Shown here piece after piece: positions 11,967 to 20,247 of a stretch of 64,000 nt of DNA. The stretch spans positions 66,037-130,036 of the forward strand of contig NZ_JAMXHT010000010.1 of NCBI RefSeq assembly GCF_023955655.1, in the 5' to 3' direction. The DNA comes from Ralstonia soli. GTDB lineage: Bacteria; Pseudomonadota; Gammaproteobacteria; Burkholderiales; Burkholderiaceae. Below the pieces are notes generated by a model. That model saw only the letters and a program-made list of their open reading frames with translations. It did no database searches and had not been told where the DNA came from. The translations under genes and the position numbers were made by a program. Position 1 is the stretch's first letter. Each line of letters begins with the position of its first letter.

Positions 11967-12983
11967 ATGCGGTTGTTCACTACGCTTGCCACCCCCAAAC
12001 ACATCGCACGTGCGGCCATGCTGGTCGCGACTTTGTTTGGCGCCGCCGGCGCCGTCCATGCCCAGACTGTGGCGGCTGCATCCACGCAGCAACGCGCCCA
12101 GGTGCCCGGCTACTACCGCATGGCGCTGGGCGGCAACGTGGTGACCGCGCTGTACGACGGCTATACCGATCTGCCCGCCAAGACGTTGCTCGGCCTCGAT
12201 GCGAAATCGGTGCAGAGTCTGCTGGCGCGGATGTTCGTGTCGAACACGCCGGGCATGCAGACGGCGGTGAACGGCTTCCTCGTCGACACGGGCAGTCAGC
12301 GGATCCTGGTCGATACGGGTTCGGGCACGTGCTTCGGCCCGACCATGGGCGGCCTGGCCGGCAACGTGCGCGCGTCGGGCTACCAGCCCGAGCAGATCGA
12401 CGCCGTATTGCTGACCCATCTGCACCCGGACCACGCCTGCGGCCTGCTGACGCCGCAGGGGCAGCCGGCCTTCCCGAATGCGCAGGTGTATGTGGCCGCG
12501 CCGGAAGCGGACTTCTGGCTGAGCGAAACCATCGCGGCTTCAAAGCCGGCAGACATGCAGCCGTTCTTCAAGATGGCGCGCGATTCCGTGGCGCCCTACG
12601 CAGCGGCTGGCAAGCTCAAGCAGTTCAAGCCGGGCGATGAGGTGGTACCGGGCGTACGTTCGGTGGTGGCCAACGGCCACACGCCGGGGCACAGCGGCTA
12701 CCTGTTTGCCTCCAAGGGGAAGAGCCTGCTGGTGTGGGGTGACATCGTGCACAGCCATGCGGTGCAGTTCCAGCACCCCGAGGTGGCGTTCGAGTACGAC
12801 GTGAACCAGAAGCAGGCAGTTGCCTCGCGCCGCAAGCTGTTTGCCGAAGCGGCGCAAGACAAGCTCTGGGTGGCCGGTGCGCACCTGCCGTTCCCTGGCC
12901 TCGGCCACGTACGCCGCGACGGCAAGGCCTTCGCGTGGGTGCCCATCGAGTACGGCCCCCTGCGTACCGACCGCGCTGACTGA
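11967..12983 (+). CDS. Secreted metallo-beta-lactamase-fold hydrolase, methyl parathion hydrolase-like
   Basis: This is a 338-residue periplasmic or secreted hydrolase. A clear signal peptide precedes a probable cleavage after VHA (about residue 30). The metal site is standard: THLHPDHACG (about residue 150), NGHTPGH (about residue 235), the bridging WGDIVHSH aspartate (about 258) and a C-terminal GAHLPFPGLGH. The pattern PGYYRMALG...VTALYDG at the mature N-terminus, plus ADFWLSE and the LPFPGLGH end, match the methyl parathion hydrolase/OPHC2 branch as I remember it. Organophosphate or lactone hydrolysis is therefore plausible but untested. The start has AAGGAG seven bases upstream. It follows the tRNA gene and is convergent with the binding-protein gene. 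Confidence 0.85.
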   Translation: MRLFTTLATPKHIARAAMLVATLFGAAGAVHAQTVAAASTQQRAQVPGYYRMALGGNVVTALYDGYTDLPAKTLLGLDAKSVQSLLARMFVSNTPGMQTAVNGFLVDTGSQRILVDTGSGTCFGPTMGGLAGNVRASGYQPEQIDAVLLTHLHPDHACGLLTPQGQPAFPNAQVYVAAPEADFWLSETIAASKPADMQPFFKMARDSVAPYAAAGKLKQFKPGDEVVPGVRSVVANGHTPGHSGYLFASKGKSLLVWGDIVHSHAVQFQHPEVAFEYDVNQKQAVASRRKLFAEAAQDKLWVAGAHLPFPGLGHVRRDGKAFAWVPIEYGPLRTDRAD

Positions 12984-12998
12984 GCTCAGATTGACCCG

Positions 12999-14276
12999 TT
13001 AGGCGCCTGCCGGCCGCTTCATCTTGCAGGCGGTCGGCAGATCGAGATCTTTGGCAGCCGTCGTGCTCTCGGTCTTGTGGCCCCATTGGGTGCCGTCATA
13101 GCCGACCTTGACGGTCTTGCCGTCGACCGGTGCAATGGTCGATACCACCTGCGGCAGCAGCAACTGGTGATCGACCTTGCGCATCGTCACCTCGCCCAGG
13201 AAGCTCTGCTTCTGCATGCCCTCCAGCGCCAGCGCAATCTTGAGCGGGTCGGTGGAGTTGGCTTTGCGGATGGCGTCCGTCACGAGCTCGACGGAGAGCA
13301 CGGTGCGCGGCGCGAAGTGCTCACCGGCCGGTGTCTGGCGTACGCGCGCATCCATCTGCATCAGCTGGGCGTTGCCGTTGCCGGGCGTCCATTCCGACAC
13401 CCACGTCACCTTGCCGAGTTTGGCCTGCGACACGGCCAGCACCGTGCCTGGCGCGCCCGCACCGCTGTGGTTGAGGTAGCGCACGTCGTAGCCCATGTCG
13501 CCGGCCGCCTTGATGAGCAGGTTCAGATCCTGCCCCCAGTTGCCGGTGAGCAGCGTATCCGCGCCGCTCGCCTTGGCCTTGGAGACGTAAGGCGCGAAGT
13601 CCTTCACCTTGCCGATCGGGTGCAGCGTCTCTCCGGTGAACTGCACGTCGGGCCGCGCCGCAGAAATCATCTGCTTGCCCACTGACGCCCACAGCCGGCC
13701 GTGCGCGTAGTCCTGATTGAGCGAGTAGACCTTGCGGATGTCGGGCTGCGTCTTCACGAAGTTGGCCAGCGCACGCATCTTCATCGCCGTGTTGGCCTCG
13801 GTGGCGAAGTGCCAGAAGCTGCAGTGCGCGCCGGTCAGGTCGGGGTCGATCGAGGCGTAGTTGATGATCAGCACGCGCTTGTCCGGGTTGCGCTCGTTGT
13901 GCTTGGTGGCTGCATCCACCATGGCCGCCACCACGGAGGAGCCCGACCCGCCGGTGAAGACGATCTTGGCGCCCGCATCGATGGCGCTTTGCAATGCCGA
14001 CAGGCTGTCTTGCGCCGACAGCTTGTTGTCGTAGGTCGTCAACTCGTAGCGGGCGCCGTTCAGCACGCCTTGCGGCTGGGCGTTGGCATCGTCGATGCCG
14101 AGCTTCAGGTTGGCCAGAAACTGTTCGCCCACATTCGATAGCGGTCCGCTTAGCTGGTCGATGAACGCCACCTTGATCGGTGCGGGGTCTGCCGCGTGTG
14201 CGAGCGGGGCACAGAGCAACGTGGCCGCGCAGGCCAGTGCGGACAATGGACGGGCAAAGCGGGTCGATGTGTGCAT
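12999..14276 (-). CDS. Branched-chain amino acid-type ABC substrate-binding protein
   Basis: This 425-residue periplasmic binding protein belongs to the Leu/Ile/Val-type (Peripla_BP_6) family. A signal peptide with probable cleavage after AHA is followed by IKVAFIDQLSGPLSNVGEQ, the usual first strand and ligand loop. GGAGGAGA precedes the ATG. It is the last gene of a minus-strand set, 23 bases after the acyl-CoA carboxylase, and no permease or ATPase genes accompany it. It may therefore lend specificity to a transporter elsewhere, or act as a sensor-type binding protein. The ligand is unknown; given the neighbours, an organic or aromatic acid is a reasonable guess. Confidence 0.85.
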   Translation of the reverse strand: MHTSTRFARPLSALACAATLLCAPLAHAADPAPIKVAFIDQLSGPLSNVGEQFLANLKLGIDDANAQPQGVLNGARYELTTYDNKLSAQDSLSALQSAIDAGAKIVFTGGSGSSVVAAMVDAATKHNERNPDKRVLIINYASIDPDLTGAHCSFWHFATEANTAMKMRALANFVKTQPDIRKVYSLNQDYAHGRLWASVGKQMISAARPDVQFTGETLHPIGKVKDFAPYVSKAKASGADTLLTGNWGQDLNLLIKAAGDMGYDVRYLNHSGAGAPGTVLAVSQAKLGKVTWVSEWTPGNGNAQLMQMDARVRQTPAGEHFAPRTVLSVELVTDAIRKANSTDPLKIALALEGMQKQSFLGEVTMRKVDHQLLLPQVVSTIAPVDGKTVKVGYDGTQWGHKTESTTAAKDLDLPTACKMKRPAGA

Positions 14277-14299
14277 GTCTCCTCCGTGTGTTGTTTTGG

Positions 14300-17200
14300 C
14301 TACCAGGTATCGATGAAGCGACGCGTAGCGGGATCGCGCGTGTGGCGGGGCGGGGCGGGCGGTGCCGATTGCAGCCCGCGCAACAGCCAGCGGCGCGTAT
14401 CGGCCGGGTCGATCACGGCGTCGATCTCCAGATAGCTGGCGATGTTGAGTGCGCGACCTTCCTCGTAAGCCGCATCGACCATCTTGCGGAACAGTGCTTC
14501 GCGCTCGGCAGGGTCTTCCACCGCTTCCAGCTCCTTGCGATACCCGAGGCGGATGGCGCCTTCGATGCCCATGCCGCCGAATTCGCCGCTCGGCCACGAC
14601 GCCGTGAAGAACGGCGCATGGAAGCCGCCGGCCGCCATTGCCATCGCCCCCAGGCCGTAGCCCTTGCGCAGCACGACGGTAAAGAAGGGCACGCGCAGGT
14701 TGCCTGCCGTCACGAACATGCGGCTGACGTGGCGCACAGTGGCGGTCTTCTCTGCCTCCGGGCCGACCATGAAGCCCGGCGTATCGCACAGCGAGACAAT
14801 GGGAAGGTCGAACGCGTTGCACAGCTGCATGAAGCGCGACGCCTTGTCGGCCGCGGCCGAATCGATCGCACCGCCCAGGTGGCGCGGGTTGTTGGCGATG
14901 CAGCCGAACGCGCGGCCCTCGATGCGAAGGAGCGCGGTGATGATGCCGATGCCAAACGCCTGCCGCAGCTCCAGCACCGAGCCGGTATCGGCCAGCGCTT
15001 CGATCACGGCGCGCATGTCGTAGCTGCGCATGCGGTTCTCGGGGATCACGTGGCGCAGGTGACGCGCGTCGCCGGCTTCCCAGTGGGTGAGGGGGCCCTG
15101 GAAGTAGCTGAGGTAACGGCGCGCCGCGTCCACGGCTTCGGCCTCGTCTTCGACCAGCACGTCGATCACGCCATTGGGCGCCTGCACGTTGACCGGGCCC
15201 ACTTCTTCGGGGGCATACACGCCAAGACCGCCGCCTTCGATCATGGCCGGGCCGCCCATGCCGATGGTCGCGTCGCGCGTGGCGATGATGACGTCGGCAC
15301 AGCCCAGTAGTGCGGCATTGCCGGCAAAGCAGCGGCCCGACACGATGCCGACGGTCGGCACCAGCCCCGACAGCCGCGCGAAGTGGATGAAGGTCGGGCA
15401 GTCCAGCCCGCTGACGCCGCGCTTCTCGGTATCGCCCGGCCGGCCGCCGCCGCCCTCGGCAAACAGCACGACGGGCAGCTTCCATTGCTGCGCGAGTTCC
15501 AGCGCGCGGTCGGTCTTCTTGTGGTTGAAAGTGCCCTGCGTGCCGGCCAGCACGGTGTAGTCGTAGGCGAGCACCATGCAGCGTGCGTCCTGATCGGGGA
15601 AGTGCGCGCCGTTGACGGTGCCGATGCCGGTGATGATGCCGTCGGCGGGCGTCGAGCGGATCAGGTCGTCGAGCGCGCGCCGTTGCCGTTGCGCGGCGAT
15701 GGCCAGTGCACCGTATTCGATGAACGAGCCTGCATCGCACAGGTGATCGATGTTTTCGCGCGCGGTGCGCTGGCCGGTCTTGCGGCGGCGCGCGACGGCA
15801 TCGGGGCGGTTTGCGTCGAGGCCAAACGCGTGGCGATCGATGACGGCTTGCAGGTCGGGGCGGATGTGGTCGAGGTCAATCTCGGCGTCGGCGGCATCGG
15901 TGTGGTGTTCGGCATCGCTCAGGAGCAGCGCCACCAACGGTTGGCCTTCGCGTACGGTGGCGCCGGGCTGCGCGCACACCTGTAGCACCTGCCCGGATGC
16001 CGGCGCGAGCACCACGTGCTCCATCTTCATCGCTTCGATCACGGCCAGCACTTGCCCGCGCGTCACGGTGTCGCCGGGTTGGGTGTTGAGCTGGATCAGC
16101 GCGCCGTCCATCGGGGCGGTCAGCAGTTCGGCATCATCCGGCAGTTCGTCGATGAGTGATTCGCCCGGCGCAGGCTCGCTACCGGGCGCGGCGGCCGCTG
16201 ACGCGTGGAGTGCACGATGCGCGCCGTCGCTGGCGCTCACCAGCTCGGCCAGACGCTGATCGAGAAACTGCGTGTGCACGGCGTTGGCCTGCACCTCCGC
16301 ATCGCTGAGCAAGTCTTGCAGCAGGCGCTTGTTGGTCGCCAGTCCTTCGATGCGGAATTCGCACAGTGCGCGATACGTCTGTGCCAGGGTTTGCGCGTAG
16401 GTGCCGCGCGGTGCGTGCACGATCAGCTTGGCCAGCAGAGAGTCAAAGCGAGGGTTGGGGCGGTAGCCCGCATAGCCGCAGGTGTCGACGCGCACGCCGG
16501 GGCCGTTGGGCGGCTCAAACGCGGTGAGCGTGCCGGTGGACGGATGCGGCTGGCCCGACGCATCGAGCGTTTCCGCATTGATGCGCACTTGCACGGCATG
16601 GCCGCGCGCGTCCATCGGCTGTGCGAGCCCCAGTTCTGCCAGCGACGCCCCTTGTGCCAGTGCCAGTTGCGTCACCACCAGATCGACGCCTGTCACCATC
16701 TCCGTGACGGTGTGCTCGACCTGCACGCGCGGGTTGGCCTCCATGAAGTAGAACGAGGCGTTTGGCGTGCCGGCGCCTTCCACGAGGAACTCGAACGTGC
16801 CGATGCCGCAGTAGCTCGCCGCTTTGGCGAGTGTCACCGCCGCATCAGCAATGCGCGCACGCAGCGCGTCGTTCAACGCGGGACTGGGCGCGATCTCGAT
16901 CAGCTTCTGGTGACGACGCTGCAGGCTGCATTCGCGCTCGCCCAGGTGCGAGACGTTGCCATGTGCATCGGCCACGATCTGGATTTCGATATGGCGTGGC
17001 GTGGGCACCAGCGCTTCGACATACACGTCGCCGCTGCCGAATGCTGCGGTGGCTTCGGACACGCAACGCGCATAGGCCTCGGCAATCGCCTGCGCATCGT
17101 GCACGGCGCGCATGCCGCGTCCGCCGCCACCGGCCACGGCTTTGATCATCATGCCGTGCGAGGGCGGCAGCGCCGCGAAGAACGCTTGCGCCTCTTCCAG

Positions 17201-17617
17201 CGATGTCGCGCCGCGCGTGCCGTTGACGATCGGAATGCCCGCCTCGTGCGCAAGCGCACGAGCGCGGGCTTTGTCGCCAAAGAGATCGAGCACACGCGGC
17301 GCGGGCCCGATGAACTGCACGCCAGCCTGTGCGCAGGCGCGTGCGAACGCGGCGTTCTCACTCAGGAAGCCGTAGCCGGGGTGGATGGCGTCAGCACTTA
17401 CCGCGCTTGCGGCAGCGAGGATGGCCTCACCGTCGAGATACGCGCGCGGGCCGGTGCCGGGCAGGGGCACCGCTTCATCGGCGCGCAGCGGGTGAAGAGC
17501 GTCGCGATCGTCCTCGGAGTAGATGGCGACGGAGGGCAACCCGACCGTCGCTGCCGCGCGGGCAATGCGAATGGCGATCTCGCCGCGATTGGCGATCAGC
17601 AGTTTGCGAAACGTCAT
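14300..17617 (-). CDS. Single-chain biotin-dependent acyl-CoA carboxylase (BC-BCCP-CT fusion)
   Basis: One 1105-residue chain holds all parts of an acyl-CoA carboxylase. The N-terminal biotin carboxylase starts MTFRKLLIANRGEIA, with the ATP-grasp loop AVAGGGGRGM near residue 165 and the ANPRVQVEHTVTE active-site segment near 290. A biotinyl domain has EAMKMEHV with the biotinylated lysine at residue 531. The C-terminal half is a carboxyltransferase of the AccD/PccB type (GGGGRPGDTEKRGVSG; RISGRCFAGNAALLG-like segment). The order matches single-polypeptide long-chain acyl-CoA carboxylases known from mycobacteria and some proteobacteria. The substrate here is not evident. It starts 14 bases after an acyl-CoA ligase gene, which probably makes its thioester substrate. 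Confidence 0.9.
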   Translation of the reverse strand: MTFRKLLIANRGEIAIRIARAAATVGLPSVAIYSEDDRDALHPLRADEAVPLPGTGPRAYLDGEAILAAASAVSADAIHPGYGFLSENAAFARACAQAGVQFIGPAPRVLDLFGDKARARALAHEAGIPIVNGTRGATSLEEAQAFFAALPPSHGMMIKAVAGGGGRGMRAVHDAQAIAEAYARCVSEATAAFGSGDVYVEALVPTPRHIEIQIVADAHGNVSHLGERECSLQRRHQKLIEIAPSPALNDALRARIADAAVTLAKAASYCGIGTFEFLVEGAGTPNASFYFMEANPRVQVEHTVTEMVTGVDLVVTQLALAQGASLAELGLAQPMDARGHAVQVRINAETLDASGQPHPSTGTLTAFEPPNGPGVRVDTCGYAGYRPNPRFDSLLAKLIVHAPRGTYAQTLAQTYRALCEFRIEGLATNKRLLQDLLSDAEVQANAVHTQFLDQRLAELVSASDGAHRALHASAAAAPGSEPAPGESLIDELPDDAELLTAPMDGALIQLNTQPGDTVTRGQVLAVIEAMKMEHVVLAPASGQVLQVCAQPGATVREGQPLVALLLSDAEHHTDAADAEIDLDHIRPDLQAVIDRHAFGLDANRPDAVARRRKTGQRTARENIDHLCDAGSFIEYGALAIAAQRQRRALDDLIRSTPADGIITGIGTVNGAHFPDQDARCMVLAYDYTVLAGTQGTFNHKKTDRALELAQQWKLPVVLFAEGGGGRPGDTEKRGVSGLDCPTFIHFARLSGLVPTVGIVSGRCFAGNAALLGCADVIIATRDATIGMGGPAMIEGGGLGVYAPEEVGPVNVQAPNGVIDVLVEDEAEAVDAARRYLSYFQGPLTHWEAGDARHLRHVIPENRMRSYDMRAVIEALADTGSVLELRQAFGIGIITALLRIEGRAFGCIANNPRHLGGAIDSAAADKASRFMQLCNAFDLPIVSLCDTPGFMVGPEAEKTATVRHVSRMFVTAGNLRVPFFTVVLRKGYGLGAMAMAAGGFHAPFFTASWPSGEFGGMGIEGAIRLGYRKELEAVEDPAEREALFRKMVDAAYEEGRALNIASYLEIDAVIDPADTRRWLLRGLQSAPPAPPRHTRDPATRRFIDTW

Positions 17618-17631
17618 GGAAGCGTGGTGGG

Positions 17632-19335
17632 TTAGAGCTGTTCTGCGAGCGGTGCGAGATCCTGCTTGCGCACCTTGCCGGTGGCCGTGAGCGGCAGCGC
17701 GTCGACGATGCGCACGATGGGCACCTTGTAGACGGCCATGTTCTCGCGGCACCAGCCGGTGAGCGTGGCGTCGTCCAGCGTGCCGACGGCCTCCGGGCGC
17801 AGCATCACGAACGCGACGGGAAGCTGGCCGCGTTGTTCATCCGCACGCCCGACCACGGCCGAGCCGAGCACGGCCGGGTGCTTGCCGAGCATGGCCTCGA
17901 TCTCGGCCGGGAATACGCTCATGCCGTTGACCTTGAGCATCTCCTTGCGGCGGCCGAGGTAGTGCACGTAGCCGTGCTCGTCGATGCAGCCGATGTCGCC
18001 GGTGTGGAACCAGCCGTCGCGCAGCGTTTGTGCGGTGGCTTCGGGCTTGTTCCAGTAGCCCTTGAGTAGCGTTGGCGTGCGTACGCACAGTTCGCCTTCG
18101 GCGCCGATCGGCAGCAGTGTGTGCGTGTCGAAATCGCAGATCTTGAAATCGGTGCCCGGCACCGGCAGGCCCACGAAGATCGGCTGCGAACGCAGGTCGA
18201 AATCGTCGTCCTGCATGCCGACGGTGAAGCTGTTGCACGTCTGCGTTTCCGTCATGCCCCACGCGCTCTCGGCCATCATCGAGCCGGTCAGCTCTCGCCA
18301 GGCGTGGCGGTACTCGGGGTTCAGCTTCTTCACGAACGACGACACGCCCGTGTGCCGCAGCGTGCGCAGGTTGTATTCGTGCACGCGCGGATGCGCCATC
18401 ACCTCGGCCGCGCTGTCGACCAGCATCGAGCCGTTGGTCACGCGATAGCGCTGCACGCCGGCCATGAAGGCTTCCGCATCCCAGCGTGCGAGCAGCACCA
18501 GCGGCACACCGAGGAACGCGGGAAAGATCAGCCCGGTGTTTTCGCCCGCAATCCAGAACTGCGGATAGAAGCTGAGCATGACGGTGTCGGCATCGGCGCG
18601 CAGCGACACGGCAGAGAACGCGGCCGCCATGTCCACCATGTCGCCCTGCGTGTGGATGCAGCCCTTGGGCAGGCCGGTCGTGCCGCCGGTGTAATTGAGC
18701 GCGGCCACAGCGTCGAGCGACGCGGGTGGCAGGGGGATCGGCGTGGTCTGTGCCAATGCGGGCAGCAGATCGATCGCATCGTCGCAGGCCACCGGCGGCT
18801 CGGTGAGCATCGCCGGAAGCGGCAGCGTCGGCTGCGCGGGCACGACATCCGCATAACGCGTGACGAAGATGTGCTCAAGCGAGGTCTCGGCCCGCACGTC
18901 ACGCACCAGCGGCATCAGGCGGTCGAGCGTGACGATCGCGCGTGGGGTGGCGTCGGTGAGCGCATGCATCAACTCCGCGCGCTGCGACAGCGGGCTGATC
19001 GGCACATACACCGCACCCAGCTTGAGGATGCCGAAGAACACCGCATTGAACTGCGGACAGTTCGACAGGAACACCGCCACCCGGTCACCCGCGCCGATGC
19101 CGTGCTGCGCGAGCAGGGCAGCAAAGCGGTCGGACAGATCATCCAGTTGCGCGAACGTCGTGTCGTGGCCGTAGAAGTGGATGGCGGGCTTGTCCGGCGT
19201 GGTGCGCGCCCAGTGGCGCAGGTAGTCGGTGAGGGGGGCGCGCCCGATCGGGTAGTGGGGCTCGCGGGGGGTATCGACCGGCCATGCGCGCGCCCAGAGC
19301 GCGCGAACGCGGCCGAGGTACTCGGACTCGTCCAT
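17632..19335 (-). CDS. AMP-dependent acyl-CoA synthetase/ligase
   Basis: This 567-residue enzyme is of the acyl-adenylate-forming (ANL) superfamily, expected to activate a carboxylic acid to its CoA thioester with ATP. Motifs in order are the P-loop YTGGTTGLPKG, the WGMTETQTCN adenine-binding region, GWFHTGDIG, KVNGMSVFPAEIE and the catalytic C-terminal lysine in PLTATGKVRKQDL. An ATG start (MDESEYLG) is used; a TTG two codons upstream is better spaced from GGAG and could be the true start. It leads the ligase-carboxylase-binding protein set and is divergent from a TetR gene. The acid substrate cannot be told from sequence. Confidence 0.9.
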   Translation of the reverse strand: MDESEYLGRVRALWARAWPVDTPREPHYPIGRAPLTDYLRHWARTTPDKPAIHFYGHDTTFAQLDDLSDRFAALLAQHGIGAGDRVAVFLSNCPQFNAVFFGILKLGAVYVPISPLSQRAELMHALTDATPRAIVTLDRLMPLVRDVRAETSLEHIFVTRYADVVPAQPTLPLPAMLTEPPVACDDAIDLLPALAQTTPIPLPPASLDAVAALNYTGGTTGLPKGCIHTQGDMVDMAAAFSAVSLRADADTVMLSFYPQFWIAGENTGLIFPAFLGVPLVLLARWDAEAFMAGVQRYRVTNGSMLVDSAAEVMAHPRVHEYNLRTLRHTGVSSFVKKLNPEYRHAWRELTGSMMAESAWGMTETQTCNSFTVGMQDDDFDLRSQPIFVGLPVPGTDFKICDFDTHTLLPIGAEGELCVRTPTLLKGYWNKPEATAQTLRDGWFHTGDIGCIDEHGYVHYLGRRKEMLKVNGMSVFPAEIEAMLGKHPAVLGSAVVGRADEQRGQLPVAFVMLRPEAVGTLDDATLTGWCRENMAVYKVPIVRIVDALPLTATGKVRKQDLAPLAEQL

Positions 19336-19394
19336 CGCCAAAGCTTGTCTCCGTTGGGTTGTGCAGTGCGTGCGCAAAGCGGCGCCGCGCTGTC

Positions 19395-19429
19395 TATACT
19401 TGATGGTAGTTTTTTATACTAATGGGTAT
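19395..19429. promoter_or_regulatory. Repeat-bearing operator candidate between the ligase and TetR genes
   Basis: The AT-rich divergent region has two near-identical 12-mers spaced 20 bases apart, TATACTTGATGG and TATACTAATGGG, and an ATAC-6-GTAT inverted repeat over the second. Two binding sites between a TetR gene and its divergent operon are the usual arrangement, so this is the best candidate operator. It is unproven. Confidence 0.35.
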
Positions 19430-19536
19430 GAATATAGGAAGCGCCGCTTGATGCGTCAAGCATTTCAGTGGCGTGTTGCCGCCCAGATGCGCAGACGCGA
19501 CGGCGCATTGCAAGGCGGCATGCGAGAATGCGCACC

Positions 19537-20247
19537 ATGTCCATCGTCCGCAAAACTGCTGCTTCCGACGTGCAATTGCCTGCTGAAACCGAGGCGCCTG
19601 AAGCCCCCGGCGTCACATCGCCGCCCACGCGCCCGCACATCGCCGAGCGGCAGGAGGCGCGCCGCCGGCAGATTCTCGACACCGCTGCGCAGCTCTTTTT
19701 CACCAAGGGCTATGCCGGCATGACGATGAGCGACCTGTGCAACGCGCTCGGTGTGACCAAGCCGGCGGTGTACTACTACTTCACCGACAAGTACGAGATT
19801 TTCGACATCCTGTGCCGCGAGGCTGCGCAGATCTGCCTGTCGGCCATCCGCGAGACGGCCGATCCGGCGCTGCCCGTGCGTGAGCGCCTGCAGGCCTGCC
19901 TGCTGGAGATGGCGCGCCGCTGCATCGACTGCCACTACGCCGCGGCACTCACCTACCGCGACCGGCAATACCTGCGCCCGGAAACGGTGGAATGGCTGCA
20001 CGGCATGTCGCGTGGCTATTACCGCGATCTCTATGCCTTGCTTGATGAAGGCAAGCGTGCCGGCGTGTTCGACTTTGGCGATGCGCGCGTCGCGGCGCAC
20101 TCGATGGGCGGCGTCATGGGCTTCATGTACACGTGGCACGACCCCTCGCGCATCGATGCCGGTGTGCTGGCGCACGAGCTGTCGAGCGCCATGATGAAGA
20201 TCATCCTGCCCGCAGCGCCGAGCCCGGCCGCTAAACCCGCGTCCTGA
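19537..20247 (+). CDS. TetR family transcriptional regulator
   Basis: This 236-residue regulator has an extended, Pro-rich N-terminus before the TetR helix-turn-helix. The DNA-binding domain (ARRRQILDTAAQLFFTKGYA ... LGVTKPAVYYYFTDKYEIFD) covers about residues 38-90. The C-terminal ligand domain resembles the TetR_C_17-type regulators of fatty-acid or aromatic acyl-CoA genes. An ATG three codons upstream is an alternative start. It is divergent from the acyl-CoA ligase operon and probably represses it and itself, with an acyl-CoA or free acid as inducer (inference). Its last 17 bases overlap, tail to tail, the flavodiiron-like gene on the other strand. Confidence 0.88.
   Translation: MSIVRKTAASDVQLPAETEAPEAPGVTSPPTRPHIAERQEARRRQILDTAAQLFFTKGYAGMTMSDLCNALGVTKPAVYYYFTDKYEIFDILCREAAQICLSAIRETADPALPVRERLQACLLEMARRCIDCHYAAALTYRDRQYLRPETVEWLHGMSRGYYRDLYALLDEGKRAGVFDFGDARVAAHSMGGVMGFMYTWHDPSRIDAGVLAHELSSAMMKIILPAAPSPAAKPAS

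Noticed and set aside
14277-15740. In-frame extension of nearly 490 codons upstream of the binding-protein start
   Set aside because: It is a frame shadow of the carboxylase gene. The true start has a strong ribosome-binding site and is followed by a signal peptide.
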